NCBI GenBank assembly: GCA_030686995.1
Contig: CM060697.1
Coordinates: 102,208,772 to 102,272,771 of the forward strand
Reading direction: 5' to 3'
Length of the DNA: 64,000 nucleotides
Source of the DNA: Artemisia argyi
Lineage: Eukaryota; Streptophyta; Magnoliopsida; Asterales; Asteraceae
Shown: positions 45,301-55,075 of the stretch, piece after piece
How positions within the stretch are numbered: the stretch's first letter is position 1
Layout: each line of letters opens with the position of its first letter
Program-made: the position numbers and the translations under genes
Notes under the pieces: generated by a model
The model's input: only the letters and a program-made list of their open reading frames with translations
The model's database searches: none
What the model was told of the DNA's origin: nothing

Positions 45301-45672
45301 ATTGATGATTATCTCAATCTGGATACATTTCTTCCTGGTATTGATGATACCGAGAGTGATCAGGAGGAAGATGTTATTCTTCTTCTTGAACAACTGTTGT
45401 ACCCAGAAAATTATCCCACCATCCCTCCCAAACAACTTCATAAAGTGGAATCCAAATCAGTTGAGAAAACTGATAAAATTCCTGAGATCAAGCATAAGAC
45501 CTCTCCTCCTTCACTTAAATTTCAAATTCTTGAGGAGGAAGTTCTTGTGATTACTGCTGTTCTGATCTCCCTACTACCCTTCACCTACTCGGTGATTTCT
45601 CCTTCCCTTCACTCATTCGGGAGTGAAGATGTTACCTTTGACCCTGGAATCTGCCATATAACATTGGTTTAG
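42394..45672 (+). CDS. gag-protease polyprotein of Athila-like element G1 (copy 1)
   Basis: Intact, 1092 residues. Residues 85-250 are a retrotransposon gag (capsid) domain with FYGFDRDDPHYHIRWF, ARIWLN and FYPPSKTTNLRNEI. A zinc-finger-like C312-x2-C315-x3-H319-x4-C324 follows, then an N/Q-rich region (340-420), a short coiled coil (430-485), and two related modules (about 505-541 and 605-656) sharing TT-x-S-x-x-A-x-(D/E)GP and ST-x-x-VQ-x-x-VVP. The aspartic protease has ALADLGASINLMP (D793) and RVPLILGRGF (861-870). Residues 960-1000 are acidic. The C-terminus switches after LKFQILEEE to a hydrophobic stretch (1050-1069) and ends GICHITLV. No RT or integrase follows. Likely assembles particles and cleaves itself; mobility would need pol in trans. 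Confidence 0.93.
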   Translation: MRTRSSRSSSPFRELVAIPRRSRRRSAPSVVPEIRTEPKILVKMIEEQTMNELLQAPTDGYGDAIVVPAIVAENFELKTGLINLVTARQFYGFDRDDPHYHIRWFNKITSTLKCKNVPEDAIKLLLFPFSLDGPARIWLNKQPPKSIETWEDLVQKFVHKFYPPSKTTNLRNEIMKFTQHFDETFSESWDRFKEMLRNCPHHGFTELIYLDTFYNGIRQADQDSLNSFAGGNFLNRTTKDALAIIVNKAEVRTSRNKPVAPKASDSPSTSSPMTQTVDNTQFAQLMDAIKNLTLNQKKESSTHAEVKKIELCVTCGGPHAYYNCTATDGNAFEVDALAGNFNQGGNQHHPQAETNYRANNQEGPSGSYQPNNSNRSNPNQPRGQYNQNQYRTQNNQIVPVQYPPHRGNSSSNQGYSAPNNQMVSFQETQSAELANHIKATDAKMRVVQNQISSLKNEFDSSIARNNNELKNDLKSMISDLVKQLVPPSTSGSLPSSTVANPRGELKAVTTYSDTAHDGPTMVTKDPVLPSGSTHYVQTTVVPNSTTPITPTSSRIDPTLSRFTIKSLSSNLYDQRAAMTYSHMLNASRKSVLDDSDDEEDSNIIKAITTRSGAAYEGPSTPIPPPLYDVEKEPEVAKDQVQTPSPRSTAHVQPQVVPRKRTKPGIVFETDEIPEPTVPKSKPFKPTIPYPSRLNEQEHRERSNYQIDKLLQIFKDLQFDISLADAVILMPKFASTIKQLLNNKEKLVELAKTSLNENCSAVILKKLPEKLGDLGKFILPCEFPGMVACNALADLGASINLMPNSVWKKLSLPKLTPTCMTLELADRSVSMPLGIAEDVFVKVGKFHFPADFVVVEFDADPRVPLILGRGFLRTGHALIDVFERQITLRVGNEAITFNHDQTSKYSSNYNSASVNRIDVIDVALQEYSQENLGYVLDLVSGDPTTLSHSIISDSSSSLTLVEESDSIMDEIDDYLNLDTFLPGIDDTESDQEEDVILLLEQLLYPENYPTIPPKQLHKVESKSVEKTDKIPEIKHKTSPPSLKFQILEEEVLVITAVLISLLPFTYSVISPSLHSFGSEDVTFDPGICHITLV

Positions 45673-46659
45673 AGCCAGATACTTCCCCATGGATTTTTAA
45701 ATTGTTTTTTCTCCCGAACTACTCAGGAACTCTTTGTTACAGTTAACCGTTCACAAGCGGTTAGCTTGCGTGATAAACCTGACAGTTTGGGAGGAAAGAA
45801 ATCAAATACGGGGTCGAGTTAAGCTAATGACTCGGAAATCAAAAACATTAGTAAAAACATGGGTTTTCACCCGTGTGTAACACCCTAGTGTGGGGGAGAT
45901 GCCCCACATGTTGTATATATGTAAATAGTTAAAAAAAATGTAAATATAGTGATAGCTTCTATTTAAGAAGTTTTATCTAAAAAATATATGTATGTATATA
46001 CACTTTAAATAAAGGCTAAGTAATATTTCCCTTTTACGTTCTAAGTTCGGTTTAACACCCGATACTTTTAATATTGAGGGCAATATTCAGTTCTAAGTGT
46101 GGGGGGGGGGGGGGATTCTCTCGAATTCAAACACATGTTCCATCAGGAACCCCCAATTTAGCCAAAAATTTTAAAATTTTTTCTCACTTAGAACGCAAAT
46201 AAATGGTAATCAGTCCGCCATGTCTAACCCACATAAGGATTGGCTAATCCAGGAGCAAACGGTTCTTGGTAAAGATAACTCAAACCCGTTTATGGCTTGC
46301 AATTTTCCCAAAATTGTATGGTTCCTCAACTCCCCATATCCCATAAAGCGAATGAGTTGGCTAGCCCGCAAGATTATGGCTTGTGGTAAAGGCAGTGGAA
46401 AAACCATAATTGGTAATCAGCTCACCAAGATGTTGACTATTCCATCAAGAGTTGGCTAGTCCAGAAGCAAACGACTTTTGGTAAAGACTAATCAAATCCG
46501 TTGACAGCTGGTGATTTGCTCAAAATCACACGGTTATCAGATGTACCACAGTTCTTACATCTGGCTACTCCAGAAGTGATGGCTTTTGGTAAAGAGATAA
46601 AATCCATTAAAACTTCATAAAATATTGCTAGGGACTAGCAATAGTTTAGTGTGGGGGAT
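45673..46659 (+). other. 3' non-coding region and purine tracts of G1 (copy 1)
   Basis: Contains AGTGTGGGGGAG at about 45890, a G14 run after TAAGTGT (46101-46114), four degenerate repeats (46240-46600), and the true polypurine tract AGTGTGGGGGAT at 46648, next to the 3' LTR start at 46660. Short frames here (for example 46220-46459) look accidental. Confidence 0.7.
46240..46600 (+). repeat. four diverged TTGGCTA...GGTAAAG repeats (copy 1)
   Basis: Units begin at 46240, 46357, 46452 and 46562 (spacing 117, 95, 110). Each starts TGGCTA-N-(T/C)CC and reaches TTGTGGTAAAG or TTTTGGTAAAG about 30 bases later. Same array in copy 2 from 58927. Confidence 0.7.
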
Positions 46660-46726
46660 TGATGAGTGTCTAAATACTCATCATTTCTGTCACATTTAAG
46701 CTACAAAACATCTGAAAACATACAAA
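46660..46726 (+). repeat. 3' LTR stub of G1 (copy 1)
   Basis: The first 67 bases of the LTR (TGATGAGT...), ending in AAA shared with the start of the duplicated block. Confidence 0.9.
46724..46726. other. junction of a 12,691-bp tandem duplication
   Basis: Left of the junction the sequence is G1 3' LTR (catacAAA); right of it is the gypsy fragment seen from 34033 (AAAcatacc). AAA is common to both, so the joint has 3 bp of microhomology. Everything from 46724 to 59414 repeats 34033-46723 in order. Confidence 0.93.
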
Positions 46727-48510
46727 CATACCGCCACCACCATCTTCATCCCCACCTCATTTCTTTCCTCCTAACATACTCCACGCGCAGAAGAATGCAC
46801 CCAAACACCTCCTTTGATCTGCTTTCAGTCGCGAACCACCAACCCACCACCCCCTCGCCTCATTTTCCTTATATTTGAATAATAAGGTTGAATTAACTCG
46901 TCTTTTGGTGGTCCATCGTGCCACAGTTCGACCCAAGACCCACGGGTTTTTGGTAGTCTAATCCATATAACGAACAAAAGAGATTAAGATTTGTGGTTTG
47001 GTATCATGTTTGTCTTGTGTTTGTGTTGTTTTGGTCACGTGTGGTGATGCCGTGAGTCCCAGACTCACGGCCTGGGATAGTTATGGTTTTTGATGTTGTT
47101 TGTTGCTAGGTCTAAAATGGGTTTAGATTTAGGATAGATTAGGAGTGGTTTTGGAGGTGTTTGATTTTTTTTACGAGTGGTGGGATTCAGATTGGTTTGG
47201 ATGTAGTTTTCAGAAGTGGTTGTTGTCATGATGATGCTTATTTTCCTGATGTTGATATTGTTCTTGGTGTTGTGGCTCTCGTTATTATTCTTATTGTTGC
47301 TGATTTGTTGTCGTTGCTCCTGGTGTTGTTGTTCTTGTTGCGTATCTGTTGTTGTTGTGGTCGTTTGTTTGGTACCAAGGGGATAGAATCCGAGACCACT
47401 GTGGTCACGGCTAGGTGTTGATAATATTGATGTCGTTGTGGTGGATTAGAACTTGACGGGGGAGTAGGAATAGCGAACGCACCGTAAACGGCCGTTAAAT
47501 TGTGGAAGTTGTGAATTGCGGAAAAACGGGCATTAGATAGACATAAGTGTACATTTGTGATGATTTGGGCCATGTCGGGATTTACTGAGACTCTCTAGTC
47601 TCGTGTGATCTCGACGAGCCGAAATGGACTTATGATGTGATAGCTGACTAGTAGACTTGTGATAAAAGTGAACTCGAAACGTGAGATAACTCGAGAAAAA
47701 TATAAACTATACTTGGACTTGAAAGACACCTTTATATGTTTATGTTAGTAGCTTTAAATTATTAACTAACGAATTAACATTGTTACTTAATATTTACAAG
47801 TTACCGAAAATTGTTAAAAATAACGATAAATAAGTTATATAATGTTTTCTAATTATTAAGGAATATTAAGCAACGTTAAAATGTTAATTAATATTTCTAA
47901 ATTAGAAAGAAAACGTTAAATAACTAAAACAACGTTGTTTAATATTTTATAGAAATAATAAATGAAACGGTATTTGATTTAATACGGACGAGTTATTAAA
48001 TGTTTCGAGGGCACGTTTATCGAGATTCACCAATTATAGGAATATCAAGGTTTAGATTAAATTGATGACTATAAGGTTGACTTAGTAGCCATTTAAGTAT
48101 AATTGTTTCTGGTGATTTACGTAGTTTGACCCAATCTTCTCGTGTGGAGTCTTGTCTCGTTTCTCGTTGATTTCGCTTATTCGTTCTTGATGTGAGTCCA
48201 CTTGAGTCGATGTCGTGTTCTCACTGCACACACAATGATACCAAACACATACACTAATAAATGGATAACGAAAGATATGGAGATTTAAGAATGGGTATTA
48301 TTTGGGAGTGGTCAGGTTTTGGAGAATCATGCGCTTTGACGTCAAGATGAGTTGCTGTATTTGATTTTGCCACTTCCGTACCATCGTACCTTTCTTCCGG
48401 ATGTCGTTGTGATTAGCTAGATGCCAGTTGTGATCCTTGCATTGCTGTGGCCCAGGTGAGTTCATGGCCCCTACTTTTTACTGGTTTTATAACTATTTTG
48501 GTGGAGAATA
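46724..48510 (+). mobile_element. gypsy LTR fragment, copy 2
   Basis: Repeats 34033-35828 with a handful of substitutions and a 9-bp length difference (the GTGTCAGTT repeat at about 35737 is present once less here). The first 395 bases of the copy-1 fragment are not included. Confidence 0.85.
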
Positions 48511-49904
48511 TGATGAAGCGAAAAATGATCCGTTTTTAGGGGGTCATTTAAGCCCGAATCCGACTTTATTTGATCAAATATTGCCCTAAATCGTTCCTTT
48601 TGTGATTTTAGGTGTTTGGAGAGTGAATTCTGGAAAAGAAGCTATTTTGGACGTTTTTGGAGCATAAAAGTGAAGAAAACGGCTAAGTACCAAATTTGCA
48701 TGCTGAAAATACAAGGTGACGGCGTCAAGACCAACATCTTGACGGCGTCAGACATGAAGAATTAAACTCCGAAGGTGGTGACGGCGTCAGAAGGACTCGT
48801 GACGGCGTCAAAGTGGCTAAATTAATATACCGTGGGTGGTGACGGCGTCACATAGGCCGTCATAAGTGGATCAAGGCCGTCCGAGGAAGTATATGGCGGC
48901 GAGGTGACGGCGTCAGAAGCTACTCTTGACGCCGTCAGACTGTTTTTTCTATATATAGTTTTCTAGTTTTTTCATTAGAAGGAGAGAAGTTTTGGTGAAA
49001 CCCTAAAGACGATTTTGGTGCCTCTTTTACAGGTTTTTCAAGGGTTCCAAACCCTTGAGACCTTGCATTGTAATTGAGATAAGTGTACTTTCAATTCAAT
49101 CAATATGTCTATGTGTTGGTTGTTTATCTCTTGTTCTTGTCTCAATTCTACTATGCTAGGCTAGATCTCTCTTGTGTTTGCTTAGATCTAATGAAACCTA
49201 GATGTTGATTATGTGTTGATTACTTGTCTATTCTTGTTTTGAATGAATGATTTATATGTTAGGCTTAAGAAAACTGGCAGATCTCCAAATGGTAACATGC
49301 TTGAACGTCTTAAGAAACATGAACCGAGGCGTACTAGGTCTTTATTAGTTGTATTTAATGCATGAGCCACTGTTTACAATCCCTATAGTTGTGCTGGGTC
49401 ATGGTGTAGGAGGAGATAAGAGCTCATAGAGTTGGGGAGTTATGTATGCCACCCCACGAATGGTATTAAGGAATACAATCCGTCATTCATACAAGTGTAA
49501 CAAGTAATTAACATGTAAAAGATATCTAGGGAGTAATGAAGTCTAAGTAAATACAATTTCTCCAACCACTGCTCACAACCTTAGTATAATTTAGTTTAAT
49601 TTTATTTTCATTATTTTAATAGCTTTGGGTTAGTTGAATAGCAACTAATTCCGCCCACTCCTTCAAAACCCGAGATTTTAATTGCTTTCATAAAAATATA
49701 AAAATACAAAAATAATCATCTTTCACCTCTAGAACTATTAATTAGGTTTTCTAATCCTAGCGACACTATTCCTAAGCTGAACGATCAATCCCCCGGTACT
49801 TGTCACTATACTATACTACAACGATCAGGTACACTGCCTGGTGGGGGTTGTAAGCTTCTCGAGATCCCTCGAGAGGTAAAGCAAGGTGCGATTCCCACGC
49901 ATCA
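48511..49904 (+). repeat. 5' LTR of G2, copy 2
   Basis: 1394 bp, same ends and palindrome array as 35829-37222. The primer site follows at 49911-49928. Confidence 0.85.
48717..48937 (+). repeat. array of TGACG-G-CGTCA palindromes (copy 2)
   Basis: Same seven motifs and spacing as at 36035-36255; one base between motifs 4 and 5 differs (GGCTAAATT for GGCAAAATT) and no motif is changed. Confidence 0.92.
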
Positions 49905-50048
49905 AGTTTTTGGCGCCGCTGCCGGGGAATAGTTATTGTCTAGGTTAGGATTTCTTTTTATTAGGTCTACTTGCTAGATTCCTTTCTAGTAAGATTTTAT
50001 TTTTATTTTTAGGTCTTCTTTAGTCTATCTCATTTCTTTGTGTCTTTG

Positions 50049-53000
50049 TGATGAGTGTCTAAATACTCATCATTTCTGTCATATTTAAGCTACAAAACAT
50101 CTGAAAACATACAGATATGCTTCAAAATACTGGAATTATCTCCAAATTGTGTTTTTTAGGTTTTAAAGTGCATAAGGGATGAAAACTGATGAAAAACATG
50201 CAAAACATACATAATTTACAGTTTCAGTCCCTGATCTTTGAATAATTGGCAAAACTAGTCCCTGGTTAATTAAAACTTGTAAAAATATCATTTTAGGTCC
50301 TTGGGATTCACAAGTTGTAAGAAATTATCCTTTGAAGTTTAAAATTACAAATTTACAACTTTGGTCCCTCAACTTTGCAAAATTGTCAAAAATGGTCCCT
50401 GGGTGTTTTTAAATGGAAATTTATCAAACTACACCCTTATACTATTCATGTTTGACATAATTGGTCCTTGTGACAAACTTTTGGAAAATTACAAGTTTAA
50501 CCCTTCAAGTTTCAGAAAATGACATAAATGGTCCTCGGTTTTGTAAATTGGAAAATTATTCGAATGTGGTCCTTGTACTAATGATTACTTGCAGGTTTAG
50601 TCCTTATGTGAAGTTTGGGAAAGTTACAATTACAGCCCTTAACTTTGCTGAATTTACAAAATGGTCCTTGTGCTCACTAAATACCAAACCGGGCCCTATT
50701 ATTATTATAAACCAAAACCACAATCCAAATCCAATCCAAACTAAACCCAGTTACCACCCCAGCCCACTCACCTAAAACCTAAAGCCCAAAATTATATCAG
50801 CCCACCCCCACCCCTTTGTAAATAAATAAAACAGACAAAAAAACCACCCCCGTTTTCCTCTCCTTCTTCCACATCCCTCCCCCTCCACCTGTAAACAACA
50901 CCTCACCTTTCCAGCTCATCCCTTACTTTTCCTACCCACTCCTTACACCACCCCTTTCCACACTTACACGCCACAATAAATGCTTCCCCACTCCTTTATC
51001 AACCAAAACCACCACTGCTACCATACCAGTCCACAGTATTGACCTAAACCCCCAACTTGGCCTCCAAGCATTGCCAAACTCTTCCTGACACCTCCACATT
51101 ACAACAAGAAGCTTTAATTGCTTTGGAACAGCCTCAATTACACGTGGAGCGTTTTGGCGCCAAAATTGATTTAAATGGTTGGGATAAGTTTGACTCAATC
51201 AATGGCTGTGGAACAATGTGGGAAAATATCTGGATGCTAGTGGGAAGTTTTCAAGTGATAAATACAGAGGAAGACAGAAGAGAAGACTATCATAATTTGT
51301 AATCTAGTTTATGATCACATAGCATAAGTAAAATAGTTGTCACCATTAGTGTAACTCTCAATTTCTGTTTCCTAAGTGTTGTTTAACTTTGCTAAAGTGT
51401 AATAAACAACTTTGTTTCATTAATATCAATCTATCTTTCAGTTTCAATTTATCTTTGATTCGTACCAAATTTTCATTTCAAGTCTTTTAATTCTGTTGAT
51501 ACTTGTTGATTAGAGGACCCTAACAAACACTACTTAGCTCTTTGTAAGCTATTGCAAGCTTGTAGAAACTCTCAACCAACAATAATCAATAATTAGGAAA
51601 ATACCATAGAAAATAGAAAATAATTAAAAAAATAAGAGTTACTGTAGAAGAAGCAAAGGAGCAAGTGCTATCTTGGATTGCCTTGGTTTAGAGCTCTGTG
51701 GAGAGCATTTAGGAGTGTTAATTGGTTCTTGGTTCTGTGTGTTCATCTCAATTCAAGTTGTAAGCAATACTTCTTGATTTTTAGCATTATCTGTTCTTGT
51801 TCTTATTTAGTATAATCTTTTCTGTTTCATGCTTAGTTGTTGTTAGTTAGTGATAATCTAGTGTAATATTGGTAGTTTGTGTTTCGGAAATCTTAGTTGT
51901 TAGTTGTTTAAAGTTAGACAGTCAAATAGCTTAATTAGTGATTCCTAGGTTCTAGTTGTTGTTTACTGTGTAATTGTGCTTATCTAATCTTAGTTCATCA
52001 TAATTAAATGTTAAGATTCAATTTTATGGTCTAATTCAGTGTTGTGTAACACTAATCACAAAAACAGTCTTGCTATAGAGTGTTTGGATCAAGCTGCCTA
52101 TCTGAGTTAGTGCATGTTATTGTTTCTGATTCTTGTTTCTACATGTTAGTTTAGATCACAATAGTCCATATCTGTCATAACATATAGGTCTTAACAGTTA
52201 AAAAGTCAAAATAGAACTTAATCTTGTCTAATCTGTTAACTGTTAGGAATATTAGGTCCATAATCATCACAATAGCTTAAAAGTTGATACTATAGCTTAA
52301 TTTAGCTTCATCATAGCTTAACTTAACATATTCAGTAAGTAAATTAGGATCAAAGCTCAAATTAGTCAAACTTAGTGTTAAAATTAAAAAGTCAATTTTC
52401 AGTCACAAGAATTTTTGAATAAACTTTGGAATTAAATTGTGAGCTTGTTAATTGATATTAGAATCTGAGCTTGTAGGATAATTAAGTCTTGTTGCTGATC
52501 TGCATGTTACTATTTTTAATAATTTTTATTTAGCTGATTAGAGTGCTTATCTAGTGCTTAACTTTTAGTAGTTCTTCACAAACCTCCCCTGTACACAGTT
52601 TTGACACTCACTTTCACAAGCTTGCATAAGCCTGTTTATTGAGTGTTAGCCTGTGTATTTTGGTTGTTTGTGATGCCCATGTGGCTAGTTACTTGAGTAA
52701 GTGCTTATTTGTCCTTTGATTGCTTATTTGGTCTGCTTATCTTGCTTTAATTTGTGCAACAAAATCAACCCATACACTGATCACTCAGTGTACACAAGTA
52801 AATTCATAAGCCCATCATAAGCTCATCACTGAGCTTTGGCTTGTGATCTAAGGCTTTTTAAGAAGCTAAGCAGCTATTCTTTAAAGTTCAAGCTTTTATT
52901 TCCACTCACATGCCCTTTTACTAGGGCTGCATCTCAGCTTAAGCTTGTTCATTTCACTCAGTTCACTGAGTGACTCAGTCAAACCACCTAACTTCATAAG

Positions 53001-54828
53001 CCTTGCAAAAGCTACTCAGTGGTTCCCATTGTTCAAGCTTTTGCATTTTAGAATCCTTACCAGCCCATCTTAACACTTCAACATTCAATAAGTCCTATTG
53101 AGCTTATTTCATAAGCTCAATTTGGCCACTTTGGTTGTCTGTCTAGGGTGTTTGGATCTCAGTTTCATTGGAAGTGCTTATAAGCTTTTTACAAGCTTAT
53201 TAGTTTAATCCAGTGAACACACTTGTTTATACTTGTTAATATACCATATATACACAGTACTAATCTTTTATTTTCTTTCTTAAGCTTGTTTTAAAGCTTT
53301 TACCAAGCTTACTAGCTTATTTCACTCACTCACTTAACTGAGTGAATCAGTTTGGACCCCTCACTTCCCAAGCTCTTTATGAGCTCATCAGTGGGTCCCA
53401 CACCCTAAATCTTGGTTCTCCCAACCCCCCTCCTACCAGGGTTGAAGTTTTGACTATTTGTTTGACCTTGGAACCTGTGGACCCCACCTGAAATTACCTC
53501 ACAAGGTTGTCCCAATTTCTGTCTCAGGAACCAAATAAGCAAGTGCTTATTGTGGTCTTTTGGCTTATTCAGTGAGCTTATATCATCAAGTCTAGCTTAT
53601 TCAAGTCCAATTAACTTAGGTGAACCGAATTTCACCTTGGTGGACCCCACATAAGCTCATTTGAGCTCATTTCCTTCAAAGTCAACAGAAGTCAACTGTT
53701 TTGGGTAATAAGCACTTTCAGTGCTTATTCTGGGTTTCTAAGCTTGTTGTTTTTGTATTAGTTTCTTATTTTAAGTATTTTTATAATTTTATAAAAGAAA
53801 AACCACAAAAAGCCAAAAATACTTATAGTGATAGCTTCTATTTAATAGAAACTATCTATTTAATTTTCTTTTTAGCTTATTTATAAGCACTTCTGTATTT
53901 TTATATTTTTATTAAATTTCTTTTATATTAAAGTACTTTTATAAATTTTTCTAGATTTTTCTTTTGTCATCTAGTAGTTTTTAGAATTAAATATAGTTTA
54001 ATTAATAATTAATTAATATTAAATAACTAAATAGTATAATTATATTTTATTAAGTAATACATAGTTTTTATAATTTTTCTAGCTTTTATATAAGTTATAA
54101 CATTTTTAGGAATTTTTATAGAATTTTTACTGTTCATATTATAATATTTATATTTTAATTAGTTTAACTAGTTTAATAATAATCAAATAGTTAATAATTA
54201 ATAATATATAGATAATAAGTGTAATAAATATATTTTTAGTTTTAAAATAAGTTTTATAATATTTTAGATTTTTCTAAGTTTTAATTTTATTTTTCTAGAC
54301 TTATTTTACATTTTCTAATTAAATAGTGTATTAATAAATAGTATTAAATAGTTTTTAATTAATAATAAATAATATAATAGTTTAAATTATAATTTTCTTT
54401 TTATAATAATTTTCTTTTATTCTTAGGATCTCAAAAATATAAATTTCACATTTGTGGGGTTTATATTGATCACTTTTCATTTTTATTTTTGTACGTTTAC
54501 GTTTAATTTAATTTAAACGTACGTTTTTTTTATATACCTTTTACGTTTCTAGGGTTTTTGATCGTACTTATTAGTTGATATAACTCATTTGAGTTATTTA
54601 TACTTTTAGTACTGTGACAAATCCATCATAACCCTATTCCTAATCAACCAAACTATATAACACATTCGTTCAATCACAGGATATCACAACCTCGTTGGGG
54701 AATAAACGACCCGGGAATATAACTGTACTACCTCGGATTATTGCATTAGTATATTTCTAGTTTGACTTGTTAAGATTGACCTCTCTACAGTGGTTAATTA
54801 AATAAACAGGCTGGTTCTGTGCTAATCA
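50049..54828 (+). repeat. 5' LTR of G1, copy 2
   Basis: 4780 bp, the same length as copy 1. By eye it shares about ten bases with the 3' LTR (59347) at which copy 1 differs, and has one private change (ACAGATATGC at 50113). Confidence 0.9.
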
Positions 54829-54833
54829 ATTTT

Positions 54834-54851
54834 TGGCGCCGCTGCCGGGGA
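54834..54851 (+). other. primer-binding site of G1 (copy 2)
   Basis: TGGCGCCGCTGCCGGGGA, as in copy 1. Confidence 0.85.
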
Positions 54852-55075
54852 GGCTGTGCTGCGTTAAACGATTTTTGTTATCATTTTGGTGGATTATCTA
54901 TCCTTTGTATATATATTATATAATATCGTATTCTAATTTTCCATAAACAAATATAAAATACAAAAATATTTTCTTTTTCTTTCTATATATATAAAAGATA
55001 AATAATCACAAAAATAATTTTCGCACCCCTCCTGAGTTTCCTTTTCTTCAAGGATCCTTAGACGCGTCTTAGTGC

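Larger units (their letters stand above)
37367..46726 (+). mobile_element. Athila-like gypsy element G1, gag-protease only (copy 1)
   Basis: Inserted in the leader of G2. It has a complete 4780-bp 5' LTR (37367-42146), a tRNA-Asp primer site (42152-42169), one intact frame for gag and protease (42394-45672), about 1 kb of non-coding 3' sequence, a purine tract (46648-46659) and only the first 67 bases of the 3' LTR, cut by the block-duplication junction. There is no reverse transcriptase, RNase H or integrase, so it would depend on a related full element to move. Confidence 0.88.

Noticed and set aside
46220..46459. 79-codon frame near the 3' end of G1
   Set aside because: It lies over the diverged non-coding repeats, opens within one, and is mirrored by an antisense frame; no protein signature.
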